Assembly (NCBI GenBank): GCA_964344935.1
Contig: CAYFPL010000001.1
Coordinates: forward strand, 1,364,001 to 1,428,000
Reading direction: 5' to 3'
Origin: GCA-2731375 sp964344935
Lineage (GTDB): Bacteria > Pseudomonadota > Alphaproteobacteria > GCA-2731375
Length of the DNA stretch: 64,000 nucleotides
Below the pieces are notes generated by a model. It was not told where the DNA came from. It was given only the letters and a program-made list of their open reading frames with translations, and searched no databases. Of this stretch, positions 32,859 through 41,228 are shown in pieces (position 1 is the first letter of the stretch; the number at the start of each line of letters is the position of its first letter). Position numbers and translations under genes: made by a program.

Positions 32859-34313
32859 CTAGTCAAAGCCCGGCGGCGGCTGGAAACCCTGGATCTGTTC
32901 AGAAACCAGGCGGCAGAATTCGATCGCCGTCTTGTCCTCGCCTTCCGCGGCGACGGCCTGCAGGCCGAGGGGCAGGCCTTCGGGGCTGAAACCGGCCGGT
33001 GAGACGGTGGAGGGCAAAAACACCATGTTCGGGAACCCGGCCCAGAAGAGCTGGGTGGTGGTGGGCTGTTCCTTGCCGTTCACGGTGATGGTGCGGTCGT
33101 GACGTTCGCCTTCCTGGTCGTGGGGCCAGGCAGCAGAGGCGGCGGCGGGGCATAGCAATATGTCCCAGTCCTCAAAAAACGCGGCCCAGGCCCGGCGCAT
33201 GAAATGGCGTTCATTATCCCAGGCCAGCCATTCCCGATGCGGCATCAGCACGCCCCGAGCCATCCAGGCAAGATAGCTGTCAGGGTCCACGTTCTGATCC
33301 GCTTTAACATCTTCGAAGAAACCCAGTTGGGCCTCGGGCACCCCTTGTGAAGTGGCGGAGCGCAACAGCGCCACATAGACTTCAAAGGCACGGGCCGTAT
33401 CCACCGCTGGGCGGGCCGTGTCGCAAACCGTGGCCTCCGCCTTGGCCAGGGCATCGGCCATATTAGCCAGGCAATCCTGGTAGGGTTGATCCACCTCGGC
33501 TACCGGATCGCTCAACATCACAGCTACCTTGAAATCCTTCAGGGCGGTCTTGCGGGGGCCCGGCAGATCCAATCGCCAGGCCGTGGCCTCGTAACGGCCA
33601 GGTCCCGCCATGATGTCCAATGAAAGTGCCAGATCCTCGGCACTGCGCGCCATGGGGCCAACCACAGCGATATCTGCGTGGTTGTAGACCTCCGGTAATG
33701 TATGGCCGTCACCGGGTACGATGCCGTAGGTAGGTTTGTGCCCGAACACCCCGCAATAATGAGCCGGGTTGCGGATAGAGGCACCTATGTCGCTGCCCGC
33801 CTCTAGCCCCGTCAGGCCGGCCGCCAAGGCCGCCGCCGAGCCGCCGGAGGAGCCGCCGGGTGTACGCTCTAGGCTCCAGGGGTTGTTGGTGGTGCCATAG
33901 ATGGCGTTGAAAGACTGCCAGTCGGCCAGATTCAGGGGCACGTTCGTCTTGCCGAAGATATTGGCGCCCGCCGCCAGCAGGCGTTCCACCACTACCGAGT
34001 GGCTGTCCGCGATGTTGTCCTTGAGATCGGGGATGCCCCAGGTGTTTGGGCTGCCGATCAAATCATAGGCTTCCTTCACGGTCATGGGCACGCCGTGTAA
34101 GGGGCCGGCCTCTTCCCCCCTGGCCAGGGCCTCGTCAGCCGCCTTGGCCCGCGCGCGGGCCCCTTCTGGGTCCATCCAGATGATGGCGTTGAGGGCGGGG
34201 TTGTAACGCTCCACCCGGTCCAGGAAATGTTCCAGAAGTTCAAGCGCGCCGATCTCCCGCGCCTTGATCTTGGCCGCCAATTCGATGGCGGTAGCGAAAT
34301 GCAGTTCCGACAT
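32859..34313 (-). CDS. Amidase signature family hydrolase
   Basis: A 484-residue Ser-cisSer-Lys hydrolase. Lys80 (HGVPMTVKEAYD), Ser156 (TPGGSSGGSAAALAAG) and Ser179 (EAGSDIGASIRNPAHYCG) form the complete triad. It is not necessarily GatA: no gatB or gatC is near. It lies 6 bp downstream of the CMD gene, with which it is probably co-transcribed. The C-terminus has a degenerate paralogue at 30801-30902. The amide substrate is unknown. Confidence 0.92.
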   Translation of the reverse strand: MSELHFATAIELAAKIKAREIGALELLEHFLDRVERYNPALNAIIWMDPEGARARAKAADEALARGEEAGPLHGVPMTVKEAYDLIGSPNTWGIPDLKDNIADSHSVVVERLLAAGANIFGKTNVPLNLADWQSFNAIYGTTNNPWSLERTPGGSSGGSAAALAAGLTGLEAGSDIGASIRNPAHYCGVFGHKPTYGIVPGDGHTLPEVYNHADIAVVGPMARSAEDLALSLDIMAGPGRYEATAWRLDLPGPRKTALKDFKVAVMLSDPVAEVDQPYQDCLANMADALAKAEATVCDTARPAVDTARAFEVYVALLRSATSQGVPEAQLGFFEDVKADQNVDPDSYLAWMARGVLMPHREWLAWDNERHFMRRAWAAFFEDWDILLCPAAASAAWPHDQEGERHDRTITVNGKEQPTTTQLFWAGFPNMVFLPSTVSPAGFSPEGLPLGLQAVAAEGEDKTAIEFCRLVSEQIQGFQPPPGFD

Positions 34314-34319
34314 GGCGGT

Positions 34320-34643
34320 CTAGTCCTCGCGCGCGGCAAATACGTCCTTGGCGATGGTCGCCGCGGTCATGGCGGTGGGCCAGCCGGCATAGAAAGCCAT
34401 GTGGGTGATCACTTCGATCAATTCTTCCTGTGTAACGCCGTTATCCAGGGCCCGGCCCAGATGGCCGACCAGTTGCCGGTCCCGGTGCATGGCCACCAAG
34501 GCTGCAACGGTAATAAGGCTGCGGTCCCGCTTGGACAGCCCTTCCCGTTCCCAGACATCGCCGAACAGAACCTCGCGGGTCAGTTCAACCAGCTTCGGCG
34601 CGGTCTCCGCCAAGGCGTCCGCGGCGGTAGGTTTCTGGCTCAT
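34320..34643 (-). CDS. Carboxymuconolactone decarboxylase family protein
   Basis: A 107-residue all-helical protein of the CMD family: LFGDVWEREGLSKRDRSLIT, VAALVAMHRDRQLVGHLGRA, NGVTQEELIEVITHMAFYAG and GWPTAMTAATIAKDVF. The Cys-x2-Cys of AhpD-type peroxidases is absent, so it fits the decarboxylase-like subgroup. Such proteins often travel with catabolic enzymes. It lies between guaA (7 bp upstream) and amidase (6 bp downstream). Confidence 0.9.
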   Translation of the reverse strand: MSQKPTAADALAETAPKLVELTREVLFGDVWEREGLSKRDRSLITVAALVAMHRDRQLVGHLGRALDNGVTQEELIEVITHMAFYAGWPTAMTAATIAKDVFAARED

Positions 34644-34649
34644 GGTGCT

Positions 34650-36221
34650 TCACTCCAATTCGATGGTTCCCGGTGGTTTTGAAGTGACATCGTAGACCAC
34701 TCGGTTAATGCCGCGCACCTCGTTAATGATGCGGGTGGCGGTGCGGCCCAGGAACTCATGATCGAAGGGGTAGTAGTCCGCTGTCATGCCGTCGGTGGAG
34801 GTCACCGCGCGCAGAGTGCAGATATAGTCATAGGTACGTTGATCGCCCATGACGCCGACGGTGCGCACCGGCAACAATGCAGCGAAGGCCTGCCAGATGG
34901 CGTCGTACAAACCCGCCTTGCGAATCTCGTCCAGATAGATCGCATCCGCCTGGCGCAGGATGTCCAGTTTGTCCGAGGTGACCTCGCCGGGACAGCGGAT
35001 CGCCAGGCCGGGGCCTGGGAAGGGGTGGCGTCCCACCAGGCGTTCTGGCAGGCCCAATGTCCTGCCCAGATCGCGCACCTCGTCCTTGAACAATTCGCGC
35101 AAGGGCTCCACCAATTCCATGTTCATGCGTTCCGGCAGACCGCCCACATTGTGGTGGGATTTGATGGTGGCCGACGGCCCGCCCGAGGGCGAGACGGATT
35201 CGATCACATCTGGGTACAAGGTGCCTTGGGCCAGGAAGTCGGCGCCCCCAACTTTGTTGGCTTCTTCTTCAAAGACGTCGATGAAGGTGGCGCCGATGAT
35301 CTTACGTTTCTGCTCGGGATCGCTGACGCCGTCCAATTTCTTGAGGAACAGGTCGGACGCGTCCCGATGCACGAGAGAGAGGTTGTAGTGCTCCCGGAAC
35401 AGGCTGACCACTTCCTCCGCCTCGCCCTGGCGCAACAGGCCGTGGTCTACGAAAACGCAAGTTAACTGCTCACCAATGGCCTCGTGCAGCAGGATCGCAA
35501 CGACGGATGAATCCACGCCCCCCGAAAGGCCGCAAATGACCCGGCCCGACCCCACCTGTTCCCGCACCCTGGCCTCCGCCTCTTGGCGGAACGTGGCCAT
35601 GTTCCAACTGCCCGTACAGCCAGCAACGTTGTGGGTGAAGTTGCGCAACAGCGCGGTGCCATCGGGGGTGTGAATGACCTCTGGATGGAACTGTACGCCG
35701 TAGAACCTTCGCTCGTCGTCAGCGATCACCGCATAGGGACAGTTGTCGGAGGTGCCTACGACACGGAAACCCGGCGGAAGATCCGTTACCCGGTCGCCGT
35801 GACTCATCCAGACCTGATGCCGCTGGCCCTGCTGCCACAGGCCATCCAGCAGGGCGCAATCGCCGCTGACATCGACGAAGGCGCGGCCGAATTCCTGGTG
35901 ATCCGAAGCTTCGACGCGACCACCCAATTGGGCGCACATTGTCTGCTGGCCGTAACAGATTCCCAACACCGGCAGGCCCATCTCGAACAATGCCTGCGGC
36001 GCCCGGGGCGTGCCCGCTTCCATGGCCGATGACGGCCCGCCGGAGAGAATCACGGCGTTGGGCCGTGACTCTCGCAACGCCGCCTCGCCTTTCGAGTATG
36101 GGACGATCTCGCAGTAGACGTTGCTTTCGCGCAGGCGCCTGGCGATCAATTGGGTCACCTGACTGCCAAAGTCGAGAATGAGAATTTTCTCGACTAATTG
36201 CTCACTCGAATTGTCGCTCAT
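34650..36221 (-). CDS. guaA: GMP synthase (glutamine-hydrolysing)
   Basis: Converts XMP to GMP with glutamine and ATP. The 523-residue protein has the class I glutaminase domain (LGICYGQQ with the catalytic Cys, FHPEVIHT with the His), the ATP pyrophosphatase P-loop VICGLSGGVDSSVVA, and a C-terminal dimerisation domain (RHPFPGPGLAIR, KPPGTIELE end). Frame and length are normal. guaB lies 1.9 kb upstream on the same strand with rsmB-like and TPR genes between, a common alphaproteobacterial arrangement. Confidence 0.98.
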   Translation of the reverse strand: MSDNSSEQLVEKILILDFGSQVTQLIARRLRESNVYCEIVPYSKGEAALRESRPNAVILSGGPSSAMEAGTPRAPQALFEMGLPVLGICYGQQTMCAQLGGRVEASDHQEFGRAFVDVSGDCALLDGLWQQGQRHQVWMSHGDRVTDLPPGFRVVGTSDNCPYAVIADDERRFYGVQFHPEVIHTPDGTALLRNFTHNVAGCTGSWNMATFRQEAEARVREQVGSGRVICGLSGGVDSSVVAILLHEAIGEQLTCVFVDHGLLRQGEAEEVVSLFREHYNLSLVHRDASDLFLKKLDGVSDPEQKRKIIGATFIDVFEEEANKVGGADFLAQGTLYPDVIESVSPSGGPSATIKSHHNVGGLPERMNMELVEPLRELFKDEVRDLGRTLGLPERLVGRHPFPGPGLAIRCPGEVTSDKLDILRQADAIYLDEIRKAGLYDAIWQAFAALLPVRTVGVMGDQRTYDYICTLRAVTSTDGMTADYYPFDHEFLGRTATRIINEVRGINRVVYDVTSKPPGTIELE

Positions 36222-36287
36222 GGAGGAAGCCTTACGATGGCTCCCTCACCTGCGCAAGGAACTTTCAGCCGGCTGCTGCAAAGCCCG

Positions 36288-36734
36288 CTATTTCGGGCGA
36301 TAGGCGACGACAGCGGCCTTCAGATCATCGTATTCCTCACAGCCGAAAAAGCAGATTCGATCCAGGGCGTCGAGGTGCTTTTTCGCCATCTCAAGATTGC
36401 CTACTTCCAAATAAGTTTGGCCCGCATATTCATGGGCACCGCGGTGTTCCGGGTCCAGCTTCAGGGCAATGGCGTAATGTTTGAAGGCATTGTCGAAATC
36501 GCCCAGCTTGCGGTAGGCAAAGCCTAGGTAGTTATGTGTGCTGGCGGTGGCTTTGTTTGCCGCAACATCCCCTTGCAACAGAGTAATGGCGCCAGCCCAA
36601 TTCTGCTCCTTGATGGCTTTGACTGCCGCCGAGACAGTGCCGCCACTGGCGCCATCGTCCTCGCCGGCCGCTGCGAGGGCACCGGATATGCCGAGCGACA
36701 TGGCGATCAACCAGGCAAAGACAAGTTTCATCAT
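36288..36734 (-). CDS. Exported TPR protein
   Basis: A 148-residue protein with a signal peptide (MMKLVFAWLIAMSLGISGAL, cleavage after ALAAA). Two to three TPR-like helix pairs follow: STHNYLGFAYRKLGDFDNAF, then GAHEYAGQTYLEVGNLEMA. Two cysteines in RICFFGCEEYDDL could form a disulfide or bind a ligand. Periplasmic. TPR proteins ending in this CFFGCEEYxDLK pattern are common in Rhodospirillales to my memory. Between guaA and the rsmB-like gene. Confidence 0.82.
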   Translation of the reverse strand: MMKLVFAWLIAMSLGISGALAAAGEDDGASGGTVSAAVKAIKEQNWAGAITLLQGDVAANKATASTHNYLGFAYRKLGDFDNAFKHYAIALKLDPEHRGAHEYAGQTYLEVGNLEMAKKHLDALDRICFFGCEEYDDLKAAVVAYRPK

Positions 36735-36794
36735 TCGTCCCCATATTTATCGGCGCTGATGCGCAGTTTAGCCCCCTTGGGGCTCACCTGCCTA

Positions 36795-38087
36795 TCAAGT
36801 TTCCTTGCGCTGCAACAGCGCGACAAAAAAACCATCCGTGCCGTGCTGTGCCGGCGTCAGTCGCAGATAGGGGCCACCACAGGGACATTCGCTGCCCAGA
36901 ACCTCGCGCCAGACGTCAGCAATGGGAAGAACCTGAAAACCGCGGTCATTCCCAAGAAATTTTTCGAGCCGGTCTTCGTTTTCTTCCGTCAGGATGGAGC
37001 AAGTGACATAGATCAGGCGGCCGCCAGGCGCGACCAAAGATGCGGCACGGTCCAGGATCAACGTCTGCTCCTCCGTATGTGCGCGCAACATTTCAGGGCT
37101 CAGGCGCCATTTTGCCTCCGGATTGCGCCGCCAGGCACCAGAGCCGCTGCACGGCACATCCAACAGCACCCTATCGGCCTTGCCCGCCAGGGCGGCAATA
37201 GCCCCTTCCGCTGCCGGATCGGCGAGGGCATGGACCTGGATATTCCTTGCACCGGCCCGCTGAAGTCGATCCCGCAGGGGCCGCAGGCGACGAGGGTTTT
37301 TATCGAAGGCGAAGATCTGACCCTTGTTTAGCATCCGCGCGGCAAGAGCCAGGCTCTTGCCGCCGGCACCGGCGCAATAGTCGACCACTTGCATGCCAGG
37401 CCGCGCATCACACAACAGGGCCGCCAGTTGAGAGCCTTCATCCTGTATTTCGATGCAGCCGTCCCGATAGAGCGCATGGGCGGCCAGGGAACGGCGGTCC
37501 ATCAACCGAAGAGCATCCGGCGCGAAGGTTCCCGGCTCGGTCGCAATTCCATCCGCCGCCAACCCATCGCATACAGCCGCGACATCCGCCTTCAATCTGT
37601 TGACACGCAAATCAACCGGAGCCCGGTCTTGCATAGCGGCTAGTTCCGAGGCGATTTCCACGCCAAATCGTCGTTCAAGACTTGGTTGCAGCCATTCGGG
37701 GTAGTTGCCTCTGACCCAGGCCGGCGCATGATCGGGCAATGCCGACGGCATCGTTGCCAGCGCGGCCGTCTCCTCTTCATCGAGGACCATCGGGCCATAT
37801 TGTGATCCGTCGAACAGGCCGGAAACAGTGTCGGTGTCACGCGCCCCCGAAATCATCAGATGGGCCATGGCAAGCCGCCGGCCATCGTCGCCACCGGCAG
37901 CCCAGGCATATTCGCCCCGGCGCCGAACAACCTCATAGACCATTTCGGAAACGTTGCGCCGATCTTTCGAGCCGGCATATCGGCGGCTGCGGAAATAGTT
38001 GCCCACCAGGCGGTCGGCCGGCACCGCGGATGCGGCGATGGCATCGATCAGTTCGATGGCCGCTTGTAGACGCGCCGCCGGCGTCAA
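36795..38087 (-). CDS. RsmB/NOP-type RNA cytosine-C5 methyltransferase
   Basis: A 430-residue SAM-dependent RNA methyltransferase. The N-terminal NusB-like helical part covers about residues 1-130. The catalytic part has VVDYCAGAGGKSLALA (SAM site), FDKNPRRLRPLRDRL, LLDVPCSGSGAWRRNPE (motif IV Cys) and LIYVTCSILTEENED (motif VI nucleophile Cys). Both cysteines are kept. It fits RsmB, which makes 16S m5C967, or a close relative. Located 10 bp downstream of guaB, so likely co-transcribed with it. Confidence 0.9.
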   Translation of the reverse strand: MTPAARLQAAIELIDAIAASAVPADRLVGNYFRSRRYAGSKDRRNVSEMVYEVVRRRGEYAWAAGGDDGRRLAMAHLMISGARDTDTVSGLFDGSQYGPMVLDEEETAALATMPSALPDHAPAWVRGNYPEWLQPSLERRFGVEIASELAAMQDRAPVDLRVNRLKADVAAVCDGLAADGIATEPGTFAPDALRLMDRRSLAAHALYRDGCIEIQDEGSQLAALLCDARPGMQVVDYCAGAGGKSLALAARMLNKGQIFAFDKNPRRLRPLRDRLQRAGARNIQVHALADPAAEGAIAALAGKADRVLLDVPCSGSGAWRRNPEAKWRLSPEMLRAHTEEQTLILDRAASLVAPGGRLIYVTCSILTEENEDRLEKFLGNDRGFQVLPIADVWREVLGSECPCGGPYLRLTPAQHGTDGFFVALLQRKET

Positions 38088-38097
38088 ATTCCGTCCC

Positions 38098-39564
38098 CTA
38101 GGTTGGGTTCAGGGGATAATTGGGCGCTTCCCGGGTCAAGGCAACGTCATGAACGTGGCTCTCCCGGAAACCGGCCTGGGTGACACGGACGAAATCACAC
38201 CGCTCGCGCATGGCTTCGATGGAACCATTGCCGGTATAGCCCATGGCCGCCCGCAGACCGCCAATCAACTGATGAATTATGTCGGCGACTGGGCCCTTAT
38301 AGGGAACACGGCCTTCCACCCCTTCGGGCACCAGCTTGATGGATTCCTGGATCTCCGCCTGGAAATAACGGTCCGCCGAGCCCCGCGCCATGGCGCCCAG
38401 GGAGCCCATGCCGCGATAGGACTTATAGCTGCGCCCCTGGTAGAGAAAGATTTCCCCCGGCGCTTCCTCTGTCCCCGCCAACAGCGAACCGATCATGGCG
38501 CAATCAGCGCCCGCGGCAATGGCCTTAGCCAGATCGCCCGAGAACTTTATGCCGCCGTCGGCGATAACGGGCACGTCGGATTTGCGGCAGACATCCACGG
38601 CCTCCATGATAGCCGTCAGTTGCGGCATGCCGACGCCCGCGACAATACGGGTGGTGCAGATCGAGCCCGGCCCGATCCCCACCTTGACCGCATCGGCACC
38701 CGCATCCACCAATGCCTTGGCACCATCGGCGGTGGCTATATTGCCGGCAGCGAGCTGGGTGTAATTGGACAGCTTCTTGATCTCGGAGACGCTGTCCAGG
38801 ACCATGCCGGAATGTCCGTGTGCCGTATCGACGATGATCAAATCGGCGCCGGCATCAATCAAGGCTTCCGTACGCGCCAGGCCTTCCGCCCCGATGCCCG
38901 TGGCGGCAGCGACCCGCAGGCGGCCCTGTTCGTCCTTGGCGGCATTGGGATAAGTGGTGGCCTTTTCCATGTCCTTGACCGTGACCAGGCCGACGCATTT
39001 GTAGTTCTCGTCCACCACCAGCAGCTTCTCAATGCGGTGCTTGTGCAAAAGGCGCTTAGCCTCTGCGCTATCGACGCCGTCGCGCACGGTGACGAGGTTC
39101 TCATGCGTCATTAGCTCCTTGACTGGCTGGCTCCTGTCGGTGGCAAACCGCACGTCGCGGTTCGTCAGAATGCCCACCAACCGGCCGGAGCCCGGCTCAA
39201 CCACCGGAATGCCCGAGATACCGTGCAAGTCCATTAACGCCAGTGCATCGTCGAGGTTCTGGTCCGGATTGATCGTGACCGGGTTGACCACCATGCCGGC
39301 CTCGAACTTCTTCACCCGGCGGACTTCCTCGGCCTGTTCCTCCACATCCAGGTTTTTGTGGATCACGCCCATGCCGCCAAGCTGAGCCATGGCGATGGCG
39401 AGACGGTGTTCTGTCACCGTATCCATCGCCGAAGACAGTAGCGGGATTCCCAGTTCGATGGCCGGTGTAACCCTGGTGTTGGTTGTTACTTGGTTCGGCA
39501 AGACGGCGGATGCCGCGGGTTTCAAGAGAACATCATCGAATGTCAGCGCCTCGGTTATGCTCAT
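38098..39564 (-). CDS. guaB: IMP dehydrogenase
   Basis: The 488-residue enzyme oxidising IMP to XMP, the rate-limiting step to GMP. It begins MSITEALTFDDVLLKPA, has two CBS domains between about residues 95 and 210 (GISGIPVVEPGSGRLVGILT, HRIEKLLVVDENYKCVGLVT) and the catalytic loop GIGPGSICTTRIVAGVG with its Cys. The start at 39564 is ATG; the frame is open further upstream across a terminator and so was not used. Confidence 0.98.
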   Translation of the reverse strand: MSITEALTFDDVLLKPAASAVLPNQVTTNTRVTPAIELGIPLLSSAMDTVTEHRLAIAMAQLGGMGVIHKNLDVEEQAEEVRRVKKFEAGMVVNPVTINPDQNLDDALALMDLHGISGIPVVEPGSGRLVGILTNRDVRFATDRSQPVKELMTHENLVTVRDGVDSAEAKRLLHKHRIEKLLVVDENYKCVGLVTVKDMEKATTYPNAAKDEQGRLRVAAATGIGAEGLARTEALIDAGADLIIVDTAHGHSGMVLDSVSEIKKLSNYTQLAAGNIATADGAKALVDAGADAVKVGIGPGSICTTRIVAGVGMPQLTAIMEAVDVCRKSDVPVIADGGIKFSGDLAKAIAAGADCAMIGSLLAGTEEAPGEIFLYQGRSYKSYRGMGSLGAMARGSADRYFQAEIQESIKLVPEGVEGRVPYKGPVADIIHQLIGGLRAAMGYTGNGSIEAMRERCDFVRVTQAGFRESHVHDVALTREAPNYPLNPT

Positions 39565-39611
39565 ATTCTCGCCTGCCTCCATTCCATTGCGGGCACAATG
39601 CCACGCCGGCC

Positions 39612-39642
39612 AAAACAAAAACAGGGCGCAAGACGCGCCCTG
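39612..39642 (-). terminator. Rho-independent terminator upstream of guaB
   Basis: On the minus strand CAGGGCGC pairs with GCGCCCTG around five bases and is followed by TTTTTGTTTT. It lies about 90 bp after the transglutaminase-like stop and 48 bp before guaB. It would end the upstream unit, or act as an attenuator if guaB is read through. Confidence 0.82.
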
Positions 39643-39732
39643 GCAGTAAGGGTTTGAACCCTCGATGCTCGTCGTGATTTTCGCGCAGTCCTGCTTTGGC
39701 GGCGGCCGTGGGCTGCCACCATAGGCCACATC

Positions 39733-40434
39733 TTAAGTGGCACTCCTGTCCGCAATGGCCTCGGCTTCCATATCGCCAGCGACCCCCTGTTGGGTCTCAT
39801 CCGAGTACATGGCGGGATAATGTTTGATGAACGAGGCCTTGATATCCGCCAGCGGCGTATCGGCAAAGGTGCCGTGTTCGGTGATGTATTCCATGTGCTT
39901 GTTGCCAGCCGCGTCATAGGGATGGAACACGGAGTCGTTCCGGCCGTCAAATTCCAGAGGCAATGTGCCGAACTTTTCGCAAAGGCTAAGGTTGAAGGCC
40001 GGCGTCGCCTTGACCCATTTGCCTTCGAGAAACACTTCCACATAACCGTGATAGACGAACAGATCCGTCTGCATCAGTTCGACCATGCGTTTGGACGCCA
40101 GATGATTGCGCACGTCCGCGAAGCCCAGGCGGGCCGGAATGCCCACCGCCCGGCAGGCGGCAGCCATCAGGGCACCCTTGGTGATGCAGAATCCGCTGCC
40201 CCGTTCCAGCACCGTGGAACCCTTCATGCCGAATTCCGTCATCTCGACGCCATAAGGGTCATATCGAAATTCGTCGCGCACGGCGTAATAGATCCGCACG
40301 GCCTTTTCCAGGTCAGTACCGTCATCGCCTGCGGCGCGGCGGGCGAATTCGATGACCGCCGGATGATCGCTGTCGACGCAAATTCCGGGTTGCAGATAGG
40401 GTTTGAAATCCTCGATGGACGCGGCTTCACTCAT
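39733..40434 (-). CDS. Transglutaminase-like protein with an altered third catalytic position
   Basis: A 233-residue papain-like fold protein. Cys83 (RGSGFCITKGALMAAACRA) and His129 (FVYHGYVEVFLEGKWV) match the transglutaminase-core Cys and His. The third residue, usually Asp in W-V-x-x-D-P, is Thr144 here (WVKATPAFN). So it may use another residue or not be a classical protease or transglutaminase. No signal peptide. ATG at 40434. It lies upstream of the terminator before guaB; its partner is unknown. Confidence 0.85.
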   Translation of the reverse strand: MSEAASIEDFKPYLQPGICVDSDHPAVIEFARRAAGDDGTDLEKAVRIYYAVRDEFRYDPYGVEMTEFGMKGSTVLERGSGFCITKGALMAAACRAVGIPARLGFADVRNHLASKRMVELMQTDLFVYHGYVEVFLEGKWVKATPAFNLSLCEKFGTLPLEFDGRNDSVFHPYDAAGNKHMEYITEHGTFADTPLADIKASFIKHYPAMYSDETQQGVAGDMEAEAIADRSAT

Positions 40435-40493
40435 GGCACAGCTTCTGTTCTTTTTGATTCGTGCCTCCATATAGACCAAAACGCTGCCCGCGC

Positions 40494-41228
40494 CTATCCC
40501 TCCTCTTTGCCCTCTTTTTCGCCACGATAACCCGTCGCGACCACATACATCTCCGCCGAGCCGGCCCTTGAGGCCTCGGGCTTGGCGTGACGCACCTGGG
40601 CGAAATCCCGCTTCAAATCAGCCAGCAGCGACTGTTCCGAGCCGCCCTGCCAGACCTTGGCAACGAACCCGCCGCCGGGCGCCAGAATAGAACGGGCAAG
40701 ATCAAGCGCCGCCTCGGCCAGGGCGATAATGCGCAGATGGTCCGTGGCCCGGTGCCCGGTGGCGGGCGGCGCCATATCGCTCAAGACCAGATCGACGGGC
40801 CCGCCCACGGCTTCGCGTATCGCCGCCTCCGTCTCAAGATCCATCACGTCGCCGACTAGTGTGCGGCAGCCGCCGATGGGTTCCATTTCAGTGACATCGA
40901 CGGCCAGGACCGTGCCATCCGGGCCCAGGGCACGCACCAGCACCTGGGTCCACCCCCCGGGTGCCGCACCCAGGTCGACCACCACCTGGCCCTTTTTCAG
41001 GAGATCGAATTTCTCATCCAACTGCAGCAGTTTATAGGCGGCACGCGACCGGTAACCATCCTTCTTGGCGGCGATCACATACGGATCATTCAGTTGCCGT
41101 TGCAGCCAGCGGGTGGAGGATGTCTTGCGCCGCCGCGCCGTGCGTACGCGGACCGCCAGATTGCGTCCCGATGGCCGCGAAGCGCTGCCACCCCCGCGTC
41201 CGCGCCGCCCCCCGCCACGGGCGGTCAC
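40494..41228 (-). CDS. rlmE: 23S rRNA (uridine2552-2'-O)-methyltransferase
   Basis: The 244-residue FtsJ/RrmJ enzyme, which methylates U2552 on the assembled 50S subunit. A basic N-terminal tail precedes RSRAAYKLLQLDEKF, the SAM motif VVDLGAAPGGWTQVL, LVLSDMAPPATGHR and the Lys of FVAKVWQGG. The KDKE catalytic set is compatible. It overlaps the upstream ppx/gppA gene by four bases, the common alphaproteobacterial pair. Confidence 0.95.
   Translation of the reverse strand: MTARGGGRRGRGGGSASRPSGRNLAVRVRTARRRKTSSTRWLQRQLNDPYVIAAKKDGYRSRAAYKLLQLDEKFDLLKKGQVVVDLGAAPGGWTQVLVRALGPDGTVLAVDVTEMEPIGGCRTLVGDVMDLETEAAIREAVGGPVDLVLSDMAPPATGHRATDHLRIIALAEAALDLARSILAPGGGFVAKVWQGGSEQSLLADLKRDFAQVRHAKPEASRAGSAEMYVVATGYRGEKEGKEEG

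Noticed and set aside
32855..32867. TTGATCTAGTCAA as a second FNR-type box
   Set aside because: The arms are separated by five bases in a 13-bp palindrome, not TTGAT-N4-ATCAA, and it lies over the amidase stop codon between two convergent genes, where no promoter is expected.
32859..34313. Assignment of the amidase as GatA
   Set aside because: Sequence is general amidase signature type, and gatB and gatC are absent nearby. The paralogous fossil also points to an accessory catabolic amidase family.
39649..39662. A tRNA gene suggested by a T-arm-like AGGGTTCAAACCCT on the minus strand
   Set aside because: No D arm or anticodon arm can be drawn and the acceptor has only six pairs, so it is kept only as a structured-RNA observation and not annotated as a tRNA.
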